Positions 13,689 through 25,942 of a DNA stretch of 64,000 bases are shown here, in pieces (position 1 is the first letter of the stretch; each line of letters begins with the position of its first letter). The notes beneath the pieces are model-generated. The model was given only the letters and a program-made list of their open reading frames with translations, was not told the DNA's origin and made no database searches. Position numbers and translations under genes: made by a program. The stretch comes from Salvia splendens (Eukaryota > Streptophyta > Magnoliopsida > Lamiales > Lamiaceae), in the NCBI RefSeq assembly GCF_004379255.2, contig NC_056032.1, forward strand, positions 32,337,322-32,401,321. The letters run 5' to 3'.

Positions 13689-16600
13689 TGTCACGACCGC
13701 ACTAGCTAAGGATAGCATAGTCGGGGAACCGTGACTAGGGGTGGGGTATAAGAAGCGGGGAAAGAAATAAGGGAAAATAAAATCAAACATTGGTTGCGAG
13801 ACATGACTAATTAAGTGCTGATACATAGAAGAAAGATACTCGATTATGAAAACTCGAGTAATTGTTCGTAAAAATTTCAAAATATCAGAGTTTTGAACAA
13901 AATAAACTTGAGTCTTTTCAGATGCACAACGGAAGCAAATGAACGCGGTTCCATGTATGAAGACATGAACCTCCGAGAATCAAAATCTGACTGAATTAAA
14001 TGCCTTGTCCCAATAGCACTTCCTCCACCACTTCGCTGCTCAACCTGCACATTTAGAAATATATGCAGGGCTGAGTACAAAAGTACTCAGTGAACACATT
14101 GCCGAAAAATACAAATATACATTTGAAAATATTGTCAAGCCATCATCACAATAACACTCGGGGTTTTATTGAAAAGACCCGAGCTTACTAAAATATTCAC
14201 ATTGGACTGCAGTCCCTTTTTCCAGTACTTAGCCATATCTGATCACATTGTGCCGTCGAGATGGTGTTCTCGCACGGTCACCTTCTCTGCCCAACATGTC
14301 AGAGGTTTCCATGTGCCGGGAAGGTGGCCACCTTCCACGGTCACCTTCTCTGCCGTTCACGGTCAGAGGTTCCAAGTAGGGACACCACCCTACCAGGACT
14401 CAAAATCGAATCGATTCACATATATCATCATTCATAATTCACTTGGCCTTAGCCAAACAGATAGGCATCATACACAAAATATTTATGGCAAGACAACATC
14501 TTTATAAATCACGAACATGTGTTCGAGTTTTCATATAATACGATTTGTATTTTAGTATAAGAATGCTCACCTTGATCGTTTAGATTCCTTAACTTGAATC
14601 TTTCATTCCGACTTTACTTGCGAAAGCACCCTTTAAAAAATATCACAATATAATAATACACTAATTAGACTCAAGGACAAAACTACATAAATTAGAATGC
14701 ATGCACCCTCATTAAAGTCTTTTATCTCATTTCTCGATTTTTGCATATTTTTTATTATTCAGCGTCCTCCCAAGGCGTCGTGTGAGACGCCGGTCGGCCG
14801 CTTACGCCCATAGTTCCTCCGTTGGCTCCTCGTATTTCCCTCCACGATATCGAATTAAAATCTAAAAATTTATAAAAGTGCACAATTAAATTATCGCAAC
14901 CATTTCCCCTTGAAAATATATTTATTTCGAACTTGGGATAATATATTCATACTTCAAAATTATTCCGGAATTTAATTAAATAATTTCTTCACGATTAATT
15001 ATCGGCCCAAAGATTTACTTAAAAACCCCAAAACAATTAAATGTAGCCCAAACTAAATAAATTATCCAATTTGATTTATAAGGCCCCATTTCTTTTTCCT
15101 TTTTTTAACAAACAAAGGCCCAAGTCTGTAAAATACAAATGGCCCAAGAACTTAATTAGAATTCCGGCTCAAAACCAAATTAGTTTGCATCCCAAACTCC
15201 CTCGTAAATTACTTCCCTCCGGCCCAACTGCTCTTCTCCCTTTTTAATTTATTTCGGCCCACGAATCAATTATTCCAGCCCAAAGATAATTAATCTGGCC
15301 CAATATTATAACCTCTAGGCCCAACTAATTAATTTGTGAGAAGCCCAAATTATACTCCCTCCTATACGTGACTTTCCCTTCCCAAAATCACATTATTAAT
15401 AATTGAAATCCCTAAAAGAAGACAGCAGCGGTGCATACTCCTCTTCTCACCTTTGTCTCCCTCTTTTCTTTTCTTCCCGGCGAATCGCCGTTTCGCTCTC
15501 ACCCTTCGCCTTCTCCGGTGAGTTCACGATCGGAGCATCTTCCTCCGTTTATGCCTACGGATCTATCTTTCCATTTTCTCCGCGACAGGGCCATTGCCTG
15601 CGAACGGCGCCGCGGCAGGTGGTCGCTGTCCCCATCTCCAGCCGGCGCGTTCGACCGCCGGTGTCACCCGCTGCGCTCCCTCCGGCGAATTCTCGCCCAC
15701 CACCAGCATTCGTCCTTGTCACTCGGCTCTCCCACACACCGCTCTTCCCCGGTGCTCGCAGCACCGCTGCCGGAGTCCAGCAGAGGTCGTCGCTGCTTCG
15801 CGAGGCTCCCGCTATTGTTGCTGCTCGGGCGAGACTCAAGGCCCGCCACCACTATTCGTGCTATTGTTCCAGCGGCTTCGCCGCCTCCTCGTAGTAAAGC
15901 TAAGTCATTCCCTCCCTTTCCCCTTTAATTATTCCGTTAAACTTAGAATTTTCGGTTAACAGCTTATGGGTGACAATCTTTTCTGATTGGAGAGAGTTTG
16001 ACTGCTGTGTTTCCTCTTTGGGGGTCTATGATGGGAGCGTCATGTTGGTGGTTTGGCAGTAGCTATGCTATGGTGTTGTGGCAACCTTATGACTCTATGT
16101 TCTTGAGATGCCTGTGATGTTCTTAGTGAAATTCTATGTTCTTGGAGCTATGCACTTGGCTGCCTATCATGATGCAGAGGATATGGGGTGTTGAGGAATT
16201 TACCTTAACGTGGGTGAATCCTCCTCGGTTGTGGCTGTCCTTGCTGTCACCACTTGCCTGCTCCTTTCCATTCCTCCTCGCTGCTCTCTTATGGTGTTGT
16301 GTGGAGTTTGTGGTGTCGAAAAGGAAAGGCTAAGGTATATATGTATATGTAAGCTTCTCCTTTTGGCAAGTGGCTACGGTTATTAATGACGCATATCTTT
16401 TTAAGATCGTGTATTAATGACGCATATCTTTTTAAGATCTTGTATTAATGACACATATCTTTTTAAAATCATGTATTAATGACGCATATCTTTTTAAAAT
16501 CTTTACAAGATCTCAAAGATCCAAGTTTGGATCTTCTATTAAATGCTACAGCCAAGATATGTGTTTTGCCACTATATTTGCATTTAATTTCTCCTCAATT

Positions 16601-16868
16601 GTGCTACATTAGGATTCAATTTGTTTTGTAATGTTGGACGTTTGTGAAACGAGCACTACAACTTTTCTTCGAATTTATTCTTTGATAGTCATTGGAAATA
16701 ATTTCTAAACATTAAACAACATTTATTGGATGTCGTGTCTAAATTTTCTTAGATTCATCATCATATACCTTAAAATCTTAGGTGCCACTTTGAAATGTCA
16801 CAACATTAGCCGCAACGTGCTTTTATTTGATCTCGTAAAAATCCCTTATAAAATTTTGGGTTGTTACA
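13689..16868 (-). repeat. 3' LTR of the long-LTR gypsy derivative (left copy)
   Basis: 3180 bp, TG...CA. It contains a GGCCCA-motif cluster (15004-15323), a GC-rich block (about 15420-15900) with overlapping ORFs of no known family, and four 31-bp tandem units at 16381-16504. The element reads on the minus strand, so this is the 3' LTR. Confidence 0.92.
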
Positions 16869-16914
16869 TTCTACCCTCCTTAAAAGAAATTTCGTCCCGA
16901 AATTTAGGAAGTAT

Positions 16915-17160
16915 TTAGACAAAAAGCTTGGGATATTTCTCCTTCATTTTCTCTTCTAGCTCCCACGTTGCCTCTTCATGTCCCTGTTTTTTTTTTTGGG
17001 CGTATTCTGCAGTGGTCAATGCCTTGCCTCCTATGAGGGTCTCATGCGAGGAAATATAGAGTTGATCTAGCCGTTTTTTAACTTTAATAGGAACCGAATA
17101 TGGGATTCCAAGAGAAATATTCGAATCGTTCTTGCTTTGTGTAGGCTCCAAGGTAACCAT
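16915..17160 (-). pseudogene. Chromodomain-like integrase tail of a chromovirus
   Basis: An 81-aa minus-strand ORF just upstream of the 3' LTR. Its C-terminus HEEATWELEEKMKEKYPKLF matches the end of the chromodomain that closes the integrase of Tekay/Del-type chromoviruses. The preceding part (VKVKKRLDQLYIS and after) is diverged. Position directly before the polypurine tract is where this domain belongs. The rest of gag-pol is missing, so this is a remnant showing the element descends from an autonomous chromovirus. Confidence 0.7.
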
Positions 17161-19574
17161 GAAAACAAAACGATTATAATTATTTCAATTACGTGAGTAT
17201 TTGGTTCACCACAAACTCTCACCAATTGCTTGCAACAAAGGTTTTTATGAAATGCGAAGACTATGCTCAATTGGGCTCATTATACTCACCCACAGAAAAG
17301 AAAAGATACAACTTCAAAGGGCTTGAGCTATACCCATAGAACTTGAAAATTTTATTGTGGGAAGAGTTTGCCAGATGGAATAAATTGCGAAAGTGGGGGT
17401 ATGAGGAAGAGAATGCATATGTCAATAATAGGTTGCCAATAATATTCAAAATGAACAATCAAGTAGAAAAGTTTCAAGTATCCCTAGATGATAACAGTAA
17501 GACCTGAGATGGTTGGTTACAAATGGATTTGAAAAGAATAGGAAAAACAAACAATTGCAATTTGCCCAACAACACTGTGATAGAAGATCATATCAACGAA
17601 ATTTTTAGAGTTTATAAGCAGTTCAAGGAAACTAACTAATAAAGAGGACAACAAGAGGAAACTAGCCAAGGGAGAAGCAATGTGCCAGCTTTAACATGGA
17701 GCTTGCAGAAAAGCTCAAATCAAGAGGCAACAATCATATTTGAATTCAGAAGATGAGAGTACTCATGTAAAACAAAGAGCTTGTCAATATGTCTGAAAAC
17801 ACAAAGGGTCAAATTAAAAGGTTTAAGGTCTCACCAGATGGCTGCTCCAATATAGTAAGACTGAAAATGATTAGCCCCAAGTGGATTTGAGAAAGAAGAA
17901 TAACAAGGAATTACCCTTTTGGGTCAACAACATCGTGATACTATATCACGTTAATGGATTCACAAAGTTCATAACCAACTTACGGAAATTAACTGGTAGA
18001 GAAGACAACTAGAGCAAACTAGTTTGGGAAGAGAGCAAATTTGTTTAGACTTGGAGTTGCTAAACAGTTCAAAGCATGACGGAATAATTATAGTTGGATT
18101 AAAAAGAGGTGACTATTCTGTATAAAATTAATGAGTGTCAGCAAGCACTTTTGAAAACCTAAAGGTCTACTAATGATCTTTGAAGAATATTATCATTGAA
18201 GAGACAATAGTTTAGGGAAACATGTTCATTCTGAAGGCTATAAATAAAGCAGCTCCTAGTATAGGAGTTTGGTGGCAAGAATTCAAAGAGTCAATGTATT
18301 GCTTTTATATAGAACGAGTAAAGAAGGACCGTAGTCACTGGAGGTTATCAGAAAACATGATGGAGCAAGCTCAAAACTGAAAGTGATTCACAACCTTAAC
18401 ATAGAAGGGGGAAAATAATAACACATTACTTTGCAAAAGAAGTCATTTAATATCTTAATTCAACAAAAGTATTTTGATCAGGGGATGCGAGGAAATGGAA
18501 TTCATGGGAATCCAAGTAAGCGTTGCTGATGAATCTTCTTGGTTAACTACAATGGTGATACTCCCTTGTTTAATTCTTCATAGAGAATGGTAACTGAGTT
18601 ATGAGAAACTTTGGTCTCAAGCTATTTTCACTTTACGATCACGTCAGATGACCATATGTGGGGATTATGACTCTTTGGTACTCCCGGTTTATCATAACGC
18701 TCATCCTCGTAACACGTCGTTTCTGTTTACTTATATTGTAAAGCTAGGTTCTTTGTTTACATTGTAATCATATTCTCTTGCTATGTATGTGTACATTGCT
18801 TAGTTGGATCAAAGGTATGATCCTTTGGAGTGATTAGATTGTCAAGAAAGACAATGGCTAACCCAGATTATTCATGTCATTGGGACGTAGAGAATGACAT
18901 CTAACCCCTATCATCTTTCTAGAAACATCGTTTTGTTCTATGTTGGATTGCTTTTCTCGTGACGAAGTTTCTTTCTTATCTCGTCCTTTTCTTTTCATCG
19001 CTTGGGAAAGCGAGAAATGTTCATACTGTACTTCTAAGTTCGAGTCCATATTGTGTTCTAGAAGGAATGCATATCTAAGTATTCTCTGTTCTTTGGAAAT
19101 TTTGATTTCCTCATACTAGCAACATGATTCAATGACTATCTCAAAAAGAGATATCATTTCACCACTTGGTACAAGACTCGTATACTTTATACTTTCATAT
19201 TTCGGTTCCTTTTTCCATTTAGGAAAGTTACTTCTTTTATTCATGCATTCCCAATCTTTAGCCAAGAAAAGACATACTAACTCTTTCTTTAAGCACACTA
19301 CAAAATTAAGAAACATCAACTCATTCTTTAAACTTGGTACATTCATCTGTTCACTCAAATTAACTACATGTGTTATTTCTCCATTTCAAACTTTCAAACA
19401 TCTTGACTTTCTTTTGAAAAAGAACAAGTTACCTTTTTCCTCATCGAGCGCGATTGGTGGGAGTGCTAAGAACATTTTCATCGATTAGATAGTCTAGTGG
19501 AACAACGCTAGACCAAAGAATTTCAAAGAAGACACTCGGGTTCAAAGCGAGAAAGAATGGCTCTGATACCACTC
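17161..19574. other. Non-coding interior of the long-LTR element
   Basis: About 2.4 kb with only short ORFs and no recognisable gag, protease, RT or integrase core on either strand. This kind of interior is expected for a LARD. The stretch just left of the right LTR holds the reversed primer-binding site. Confidence 0.65.
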
Positions 19575-22500
19575 TGTCACGACCGCACTAGCTAAGGATA
19601 GCATAGTCGGGGAACCGTGACTAGGGGTGGGGGTATAAGAAGCGGGGAAAGAAATAAGGGAAAATAAAATCAAACATTGGTTGCGAGACATGACTAATTA
19701 AGTGCTAATACATAGAAGAAAGATACTCGATTATGAAAACTCGAGTAATTGTTTGTAAAAATTTCAAAATATCAGAGTTTTGAACAAAATAGACTTGAGC
19801 CTTTTCAGATGCACAACGGAAGCAAATGAACGCGGTTCCATGTATGAAGACATGAACCTCCGAGAGTCAAAATCTGACTGAATTAAATGACTTGTCTCAA
19901 TAGCACTTCCTCCACCACTTCGCTGCTCAACCTACACATTTAGAAATATATGCAGGGCTGAGTACAAAAGTACTCAGTGAACACATTGCCGAAAAATACA
20001 AATATACATTTGAAAATATTGTCAAGCCATCATCACAATAACACTCGGGGTTTTATTGAAAAGACCCGAGCTTACTAAAATATTCACATTGGACTGCAGT
20101 CCCTTTTTCCTGTACTTAGCCATATCTGATCACATTGTGCCGTCGAGATGGTGTTCTCGCACGGTCACCTTCTATGCCCAACATGTCAGAGGTTTCCATG
20201 TGCCGGGAAGGTGGCCACCTTCCACGGTCACCTTCTCTGCCGTTCACGGTCAGAGGTTCCAAGTAGGGACACCACCCTACCAGGACTCAAAATCGAATCG
20301 ATTCACATATATCATCATTCATAATTCACTTGGCCTTAGCCAAACAGATAGGCATCATACACAAAATATTTATGGCAAGACAACATCTTTATAAATCACG
20401 AACATGTGTTCGAGTTTTCATATAATACGATTTGTATTTTAGTATAAGAATGCTCACCTTGATCGTTTAGATTCCTTAACTTGAATCTTTCATTCCGACT
20501 TTACTTGCGAAAGCACCCTTTAAAAAATATCACAATATAATAATACACTAATTAGACTCAAGGACAAAACTACATAAATTAGAATGCATGCACCCTCATT
20601 AAAGTCTTTTATCTCATTTCTCGATTTTTGCATATTTTTTATTATTCAGCGGCCTCCCAAGGCGTCGTGTGAGACGCCGGTCGGCCGCTTACGCCCATAG
20701 TTCCTCCGTTGGCTCCTCGTATTTCCCTCCACGATATCGAATTAAAATCTAAAAATTTATAAAAGTGCACAATTAAATTATCGCAACCATTTCCCCTTGA
20801 AAATATATTTATTTCGAACTTGGGATAATATATTCATACTTCAAAATTATTCCGGAATTTAATTAAATAATTTCTTCACGATTAATTATCGGCCCAAAGA
20901 TTTACTTAAAAGCCCCAAAACAATTAAATGTAGCCCAAACTAAATAAATTATCCAATTTGATTTATAAGGCCCCATTTCTTTTTCCTTTTTTTAACAAAC
21001 AAAGGCCCAAGTCTGTAAAATACAAATGGCCCAAGAACTTAATTAGAATTCCGGCTCAAAACCAAATTAGTTTGCATCCCAAACTCCCTCGTAAATTACT
21101 TCCCTCCGGCCCAACTGCTCTTCTCCCTTTTTAATTTATTTCGGCCCACGAATCAATTATTCCAGCCCAAAGATAATTAATCTGGCCCAATATTATAACC
21201 TCTAGGCCCAACTAATTAATTTGTGAGAAGCCCAAATTATACTCCCTCCTATACGTGACTTTCCCTTCCCAAAATCACATTATTAATAATTGAAATCCCT
21301 AAAAGAAGACAGCAGCGGTGCATACTCCTCTTCTCACCTTTGTCTCCCTCTTTTCTTTTCTTCCCGGCGAATCGCCGTTTCGCTCTCACCCTTCGCCTTC
21401 TCCGGTGAGTTCACGATCGGAGCATCTTCCTCCGTTTATGCCTACGGATCTATCTTTCCATTTTCTCCGCGACAGGGCCATTGCCTGCGAACGGCGCCGC
21501 GGCAGGTGGTCGCTGTCCCCATCTCCAGCCGGCGCGTTCGACCGCCGGTGTCACCCGCTGCGCTCCCTCCGGCGAATTCTCGCCCACCACCAGCATTCGT
21601 CCTTGTCACTCGGCTCTCCCACACACCGCTCTTCCCCGGTGCTCGCAGCACCGCTGCCGGAGTCCAGCAGAGGTCGTCGCTGCTTCGCGAGGCTCCCGCT
21701 ATTGCTGCTGCTCGGGCGAGACTCAAGGCCCGCCACCACTATTCGTGCTATTGTTCCAGCGGCTTCGCCGCCTCCTCGTAATAAAGCTAAGTCGTTCCCT
21801 CCCTTTCCCCTTTAATTATTCCATTAAACTTAGAATTTTCGGTTAACAGCTTATGGGTGACAATCTTTTCTGATTGGAGAGAGTTTGACTGCTGTGTTTC
21901 CTCTTTGGGGGTCTATGATGGGAGCATCATGTTGGTGGTTTGGCAGTAGCTATGCTATGGTGTTGTGGCAACCTTATGATTCTATGTTCTTGAGATGCAT
22001 GTGATGTTCTTAGTGAAATTCTATGTTCTTGGAGCTATGCAGTTGGCTACCTATCATGATGCAGATGATATGGGGTGTTGAGGAATTTACCTTAACGTGG
22101 GTGAATCCTCCTCGGTTGTGGCTGTCCTTGCTGTCACCACTTGCCTGCTCCTTTCCCTTCCTCCTCGCTGCTCTCTTATGGTGTTGTGTTGAGTTGGTAG
22201 TGTCGAAAAGGAAAGGCTAAGGTATATATGTATATGTAAGCTTCTCCTTTTGCCAAGTGGCTACGGTTATTAATGACGCATATCTTTTTAAGATCGTGTA
22301 TTAATGACGCATATCTTTTTAAGATCTTGTATTAATGACGCATATCTTTTTAAAATCTTTATAAGATCTCAAAGATCCAATTTTGGATCTTCTATTAAAT
22401 GCTACGGCCAAGATATGTGTTTTGCCATTATATTTGCATTTAATTTCTCCTCAATTGTGCTACATTAGGATTCAATTTGTTTTGTAATGTTGGACGTTTG

Positions 22501-22724
22501 TGAAACGGGCACTATAACTTTTCTTCGAATTTATTCTTTGATAGTCATTGGAAATAATTTCTAAACATTAAACAACATTTATTGGATGTCCTGTCTAAAT
22601 TTTCTTAGATTCACCATCATATACCTTAAAATCTTAGGTGCCACTTTGAAATGTCACAACATTAGCCGCAACGTGCTTTTATTTGATCTCGTAAAAATCT
22701 CTTATAAAATTTTGGGTTGTTACA
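19575..22724 (-). repeat. 5' LTR of the long-LTR gypsy derivative (right copy)
   Basis: 3150 bp and collinear with 13689-16868. The length difference is explained by one fewer 31-bp tandem unit (three at 22268-22360 against four) and one extra G in the early G-run. It lies next to the primer-binding site, so it is the 5' LTR on the minus strand. Confidence 0.92.
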
Positions 22725-22985
22725 TAAATCTTCATAATATGTGGTATCACTCTCATAGATCTATCTATGAATATAACTTGATTGATCAATCTCTGAATAT
22801 ATCTTGATTGATCAATCTCATTAGTTCGTCGCAGAAAGGGAGGTAATCATGCATGAACTATTGAAGAAAATTCAAAACTTGTATGAGGTGTGGAACTAGG
22901 ATGGTGAAAGTGGAAATGGATTGAAAAAAGATTATCAACAAGAGTTGGAAAAAAATTGCAAGAAAAGTTTTCGGGCCACGGACTT
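22725..22985. other. Flank between nested elements, continuation of the PIF relic
   Basis: The first tens of bases continue the minus-strand PIF transposase reading frame seen at 13444-13683. The remainder has two near-copies of TTGATTGATCAATCTC and no recognised gene. Confidence 0.4.
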
Positions 22986-24290
22986 TGATACGCTTGGATT
23001 TTGCACTGTTTTAAGGCCTTTATTTGGTCCGTTTTTAATGTCAAAATTACAATTCATGTCCATATTTTGCATATTTTATCTATTTTGGTATTTTGACTTG
23101 TTTTGTGAGAAATGTGCATATTTTAGCCTAAAAAACAGCTAAAAGTCGAAGTTGAAAATCTGTAGCATTCGAGACGCCCAGCGGTCCGCTGCAACCCATA
23201 CAGCGGCCGCTGGGGCCAAACAACTGCTGTGAGCCAGTAGCGGTCTGCTCCGGAGAAAATTGTGCTGAAACGAAGAACTCGCCCAACGACCGCAGGGGAG
23301 TGCCCAGCGACCGCTCCAAATGATCCAGAAGCTACGGGACGATTTCCAGCGACCGCTGGAATGAAGTGTAGCGACCGCTATCCAAGAGGCAGAGGCTACG
23401 GATCAACCCGCAGCGACCGCTGGCCCGGTGCAGTGGCCCGCTGGGAAAATGCGGCGCACAGATTTGACCTACTTTCCCCCCAAGATTTACCAAACTTAGC
23501 AACTTTTTGCCTTATTTACTGTTGCTCGAAAATACCTCTATAAATACCCATGTTCATTTTGTTTTCCCTACAATCTATGTTTTTAGCTTATTCAATATGT
23601 GTAACCAAACTCATACGATCCTAGGGATGTCTTAGTAACGACTTTGGTTATGCAATTTCATTTTCTATTTAATATCTGTTTTGTTTTTACTTCGTTTCTT
23701 ACCTAAGTTGTTAGATAATGTTTCACGTTTGAGTGACACATTATGTGATTAATTAATATAACTTGCTACATAATCGTGAGAGGAGGTTGGCGAGTTAGGT
23801 CCACTTAGTAGACACTACAATTAGCTTCCCTTAAAACGGTACTGTTAATTGAGATTGAGGACTTTTTAAGTGTATTAGGAACTTTTGGGAGTTACGGATC
23901 TAGGATTGACAACCCTAATGTTAGTAATCTACTCTTGTGCCGCAAGGGCAAAACTTATGTGACTCGTTCTATCGAAGTAATAATTGTGCTAGGGTATTGT
24001 AGTAGGAATTTGTATAACCATAACTGTGAACGCACATCCCTGGAATTCCCTTATCTCTCATACTTTATCTTTGTGATTTAATTGCAATTAGTTGTTTATT
24101 GCGCTTTTTAAGTTTTTATTTTCAAAATTCCAAAATTCTCTCGATTTTCCAAATAGTGAAAGAAGCTTAGTAGAAGGTAGCCAATTTGTGATTGTTTTCC
24201 CTGTGATCGATATCCGGTACTGACCTTTAGCTATACTAGATCTACTTTGTATACTTGCAGGTTTATTTAGTGCTAATAAAAAGTACATCA
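22986..24290 (+). repeat. Solo LTR, Ty3-gypsy type
   Basis: 1305 bp running from TGATACGC to TACATCA, with inverted ends TGAT/ATCA. The flanking 5-mers are GACTT (22981-22985) and AACTT (24291-24295), matching in four of five bases. A TATA box (CTATAAATACC) lies near 23536. The 3' end (CTTGCAGG, then TTTAGTGCTAATAAA) resembles LTR ends of Tat/Athila-type plant gypsy elements. No internal region or second LTR adjoins it, so this is what LTR-LTR recombination would leave. It contains the AGCGACCGCT motif cluster described in the findings. Confidence 0.7.
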
Positions 24291-24650
24291 AACTTTAAGA
24301 CCATATATTGAATCTCGCTGTAAATTTTTCATAAACAATATCATGCTATCTATGATATGTGTAGTAATGGAGAATTAAGTGGATTTGGCTAGGATGATAG
24401 AAGCATATATGTTAATGCAAGTGTAGATGATGTGAGAGATGATTATTTGAAGGTAAAAAGTTGTATTACTATTTCTTATTTAATTTTATATTATGTATTT
24501 GTTATTTACTCCTTCCAATTTAAAAATAGCATGTATTTCCATTTTGGTAGGTCTCTTATGCAATTCTAATTTAGGAAACATTTGAACAATATTTTACGTA
24601 CACATACACTTCATTTTATTTTCAACTAATAGTTTTATATAAATAAAAAC

Positions 24651-24868
24651 TACTCTCTATGTCCTAAAAAAATAGACAAGTTTTACCATTTTAAGTCGTC
24701 CACCAAAATTAGATCACTTTCTAAATATGGAAAGTTTTAAATATTTAAATACTATTAATAATGTGGACCCTACAATCCACTAACACTACTCACCTCTTAC
24801 TTTACCAATTTTATATTAAAACTCGTGTCATACACATTTATGTCTATTTTTCGTTGACAGAGGGAGTA
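24651..24868. mobile_element. Stowaway-like (Tc1/mariner) MITE
   Basis: About 218 bp bounded by TA. The inverted ends start CTCTCTATGTCC and, from the right, CTCCCTCTGTC, the CTCCCTCCGTCC-type terminus common in plants. Both ends continue into AAATAGACA-like sequence. There is no coding capacity. Confidence 0.7.
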
Positions 24869-24876
24869 CTATTTTT

Positions 24877-25126
24877 TACTCCTTCCGTTTCATAGTAGTG
24901 GAGTCATTTTATCATTTCGGTACATGTGGAGTCATTTTTCTTTTTAATAAAAGTCAACACATTTCTTGTCACTTACTTTACTCTTTCCTACTTTATTTTC
25001 TCTTCATATCTCTCTACCTTTTTTCATTTCCTACTTTATCATTCATTTACTTAACTCACTAACACAATTTTTCTTAAATCGTGTGTTCAAAAGAAACGTT
25101 TCCACTACTACGGAACGAAGGAAGTA
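24877..25126. mobile_element. Stowaway-like MITE
   Basis: About 250 bp. The left end TACTCCTTCCGTTTCATAGT pairs with the right end ACTACGGAACGAAGGAAGTA as an imperfect inverted repeat, with TA at both borders. It has no coding capacity and lies 8 bp from the previous MITE. Confidence 0.7.
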
Positions 25127-25942
25127 ATATTTTATAGACTTTGATATCCACCGACACTAAATAAATAAACACTAATAGTACTACTTTTTAAAGAGGATCT
25201 CATAATCCATTAACACTATTTCTCATATCTTTTCTCTTTTTTTCTTTTTAAAAGGATCAATAATGGTTCTTCATCTTCCTCTGTGATGACTCAAACTCCC
25301 GACCTATTAAATGGAGGAGAAATAATTTTTTTCAATCCCTATCTTATTTTACTAATTGCGTATTAAAACTAGAGTCATTTTAAAACTTGTTGATTTTATG
25401 GGACGACAGTACTAGTATATTATTATTATCATGAAATTATGTTATTGTTTACGTGTAGAGCCATCAAAGAATGCACTTTATAAGAAACAAAATGTTTTCT
25501 TTACTTGATCAACTATCACTGATCAAGAAGCTGAAGGATCTAGTGAAGATAGATAACCTTCAATGGTTACACCTTGAGTTGAATGAACTTTTAAAAAAAA
25601 CTTGAGCGAAATGGGAGGAAAGTTTAAATGGTTTGATATCAAGTTTAGTATAACTGTATAAGGATCTTTTGCCAAATGACTATACTAATAAAATAAAGCA
25701 CGAGATGTGAAGAGTGGGAATTAGCAGCTGCAACACTTTGTATATAAAAAAAACAGTAGCCAAACTTTACATCTTTTACCAACGAATGCACACTGCAATA
25801 TGCAACCAACCCCTTCCCTCAACGCCACAAACAATGAGAAGATATTTTCGAAGAAAAAAATTAAAAGGAAAAGGAACTCTCAATGAATCCTGCAATCCCG
25901 GTTTCTGTCTTCACAGGATTCTCATCATCTTCTACGGAATAC
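25127..25942. other. AT-rich intergenic sequence downstream of the RING-CH gene
   Basis: No gene is seen. There may be a further degenerate MITE around 25190-25410. The last part should include the 3' UTR of the minus-strand E3 ligase gene. Confidence 0.4.

Larger units (their letters stand above)
13684..22729 (-). mobile_element. Long-LTR, pol-less Ty3-gypsy derivative (LARD-like)
   Basis: LTRs lie at 13689-16868 (3180 bp) and 19575-22724 (3150 bp). They begin TGTCACGACC and end TTACA in plus reading. The duplication TAAAT flanks the element at 13684-13688 and 22725-22729. It is oriented on the minus strand: a primer-binding site matching initiator tRNA-Met (TGGTATCAGAGCCA, complement at 19558-19571) sits 3 bp from the right LTR, and a polypurine tract (AAGGAGGGTAGAA, complement at 16869-16881) abuts the left LTR. 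The 2.7-kb interior has no gag-pol ORF, only a chromodomain-like tail (16915-17160). My hand comparison finds roughly 35-40 substitutions between LTRs (about 1.1%), so insertion was fairly recent. Confidence 0.92.

Noticed and set aside
15403..15959. Overlapping 94-165-aa ORFs on both strands in the GC-rich LTR block, repeated at 21290-21846
   Set aside because: They overlap in several frames, have no recognisable domain, and lie within an LTR. The conservation between copies only reflects LTR identity, so I did not call them genes.
23168..23455. Possible CRISPR-like array
   Set aside because: The AGCGACCGCT words have irregular spacing and variable sequence, and this is a plant nuclear sequence.
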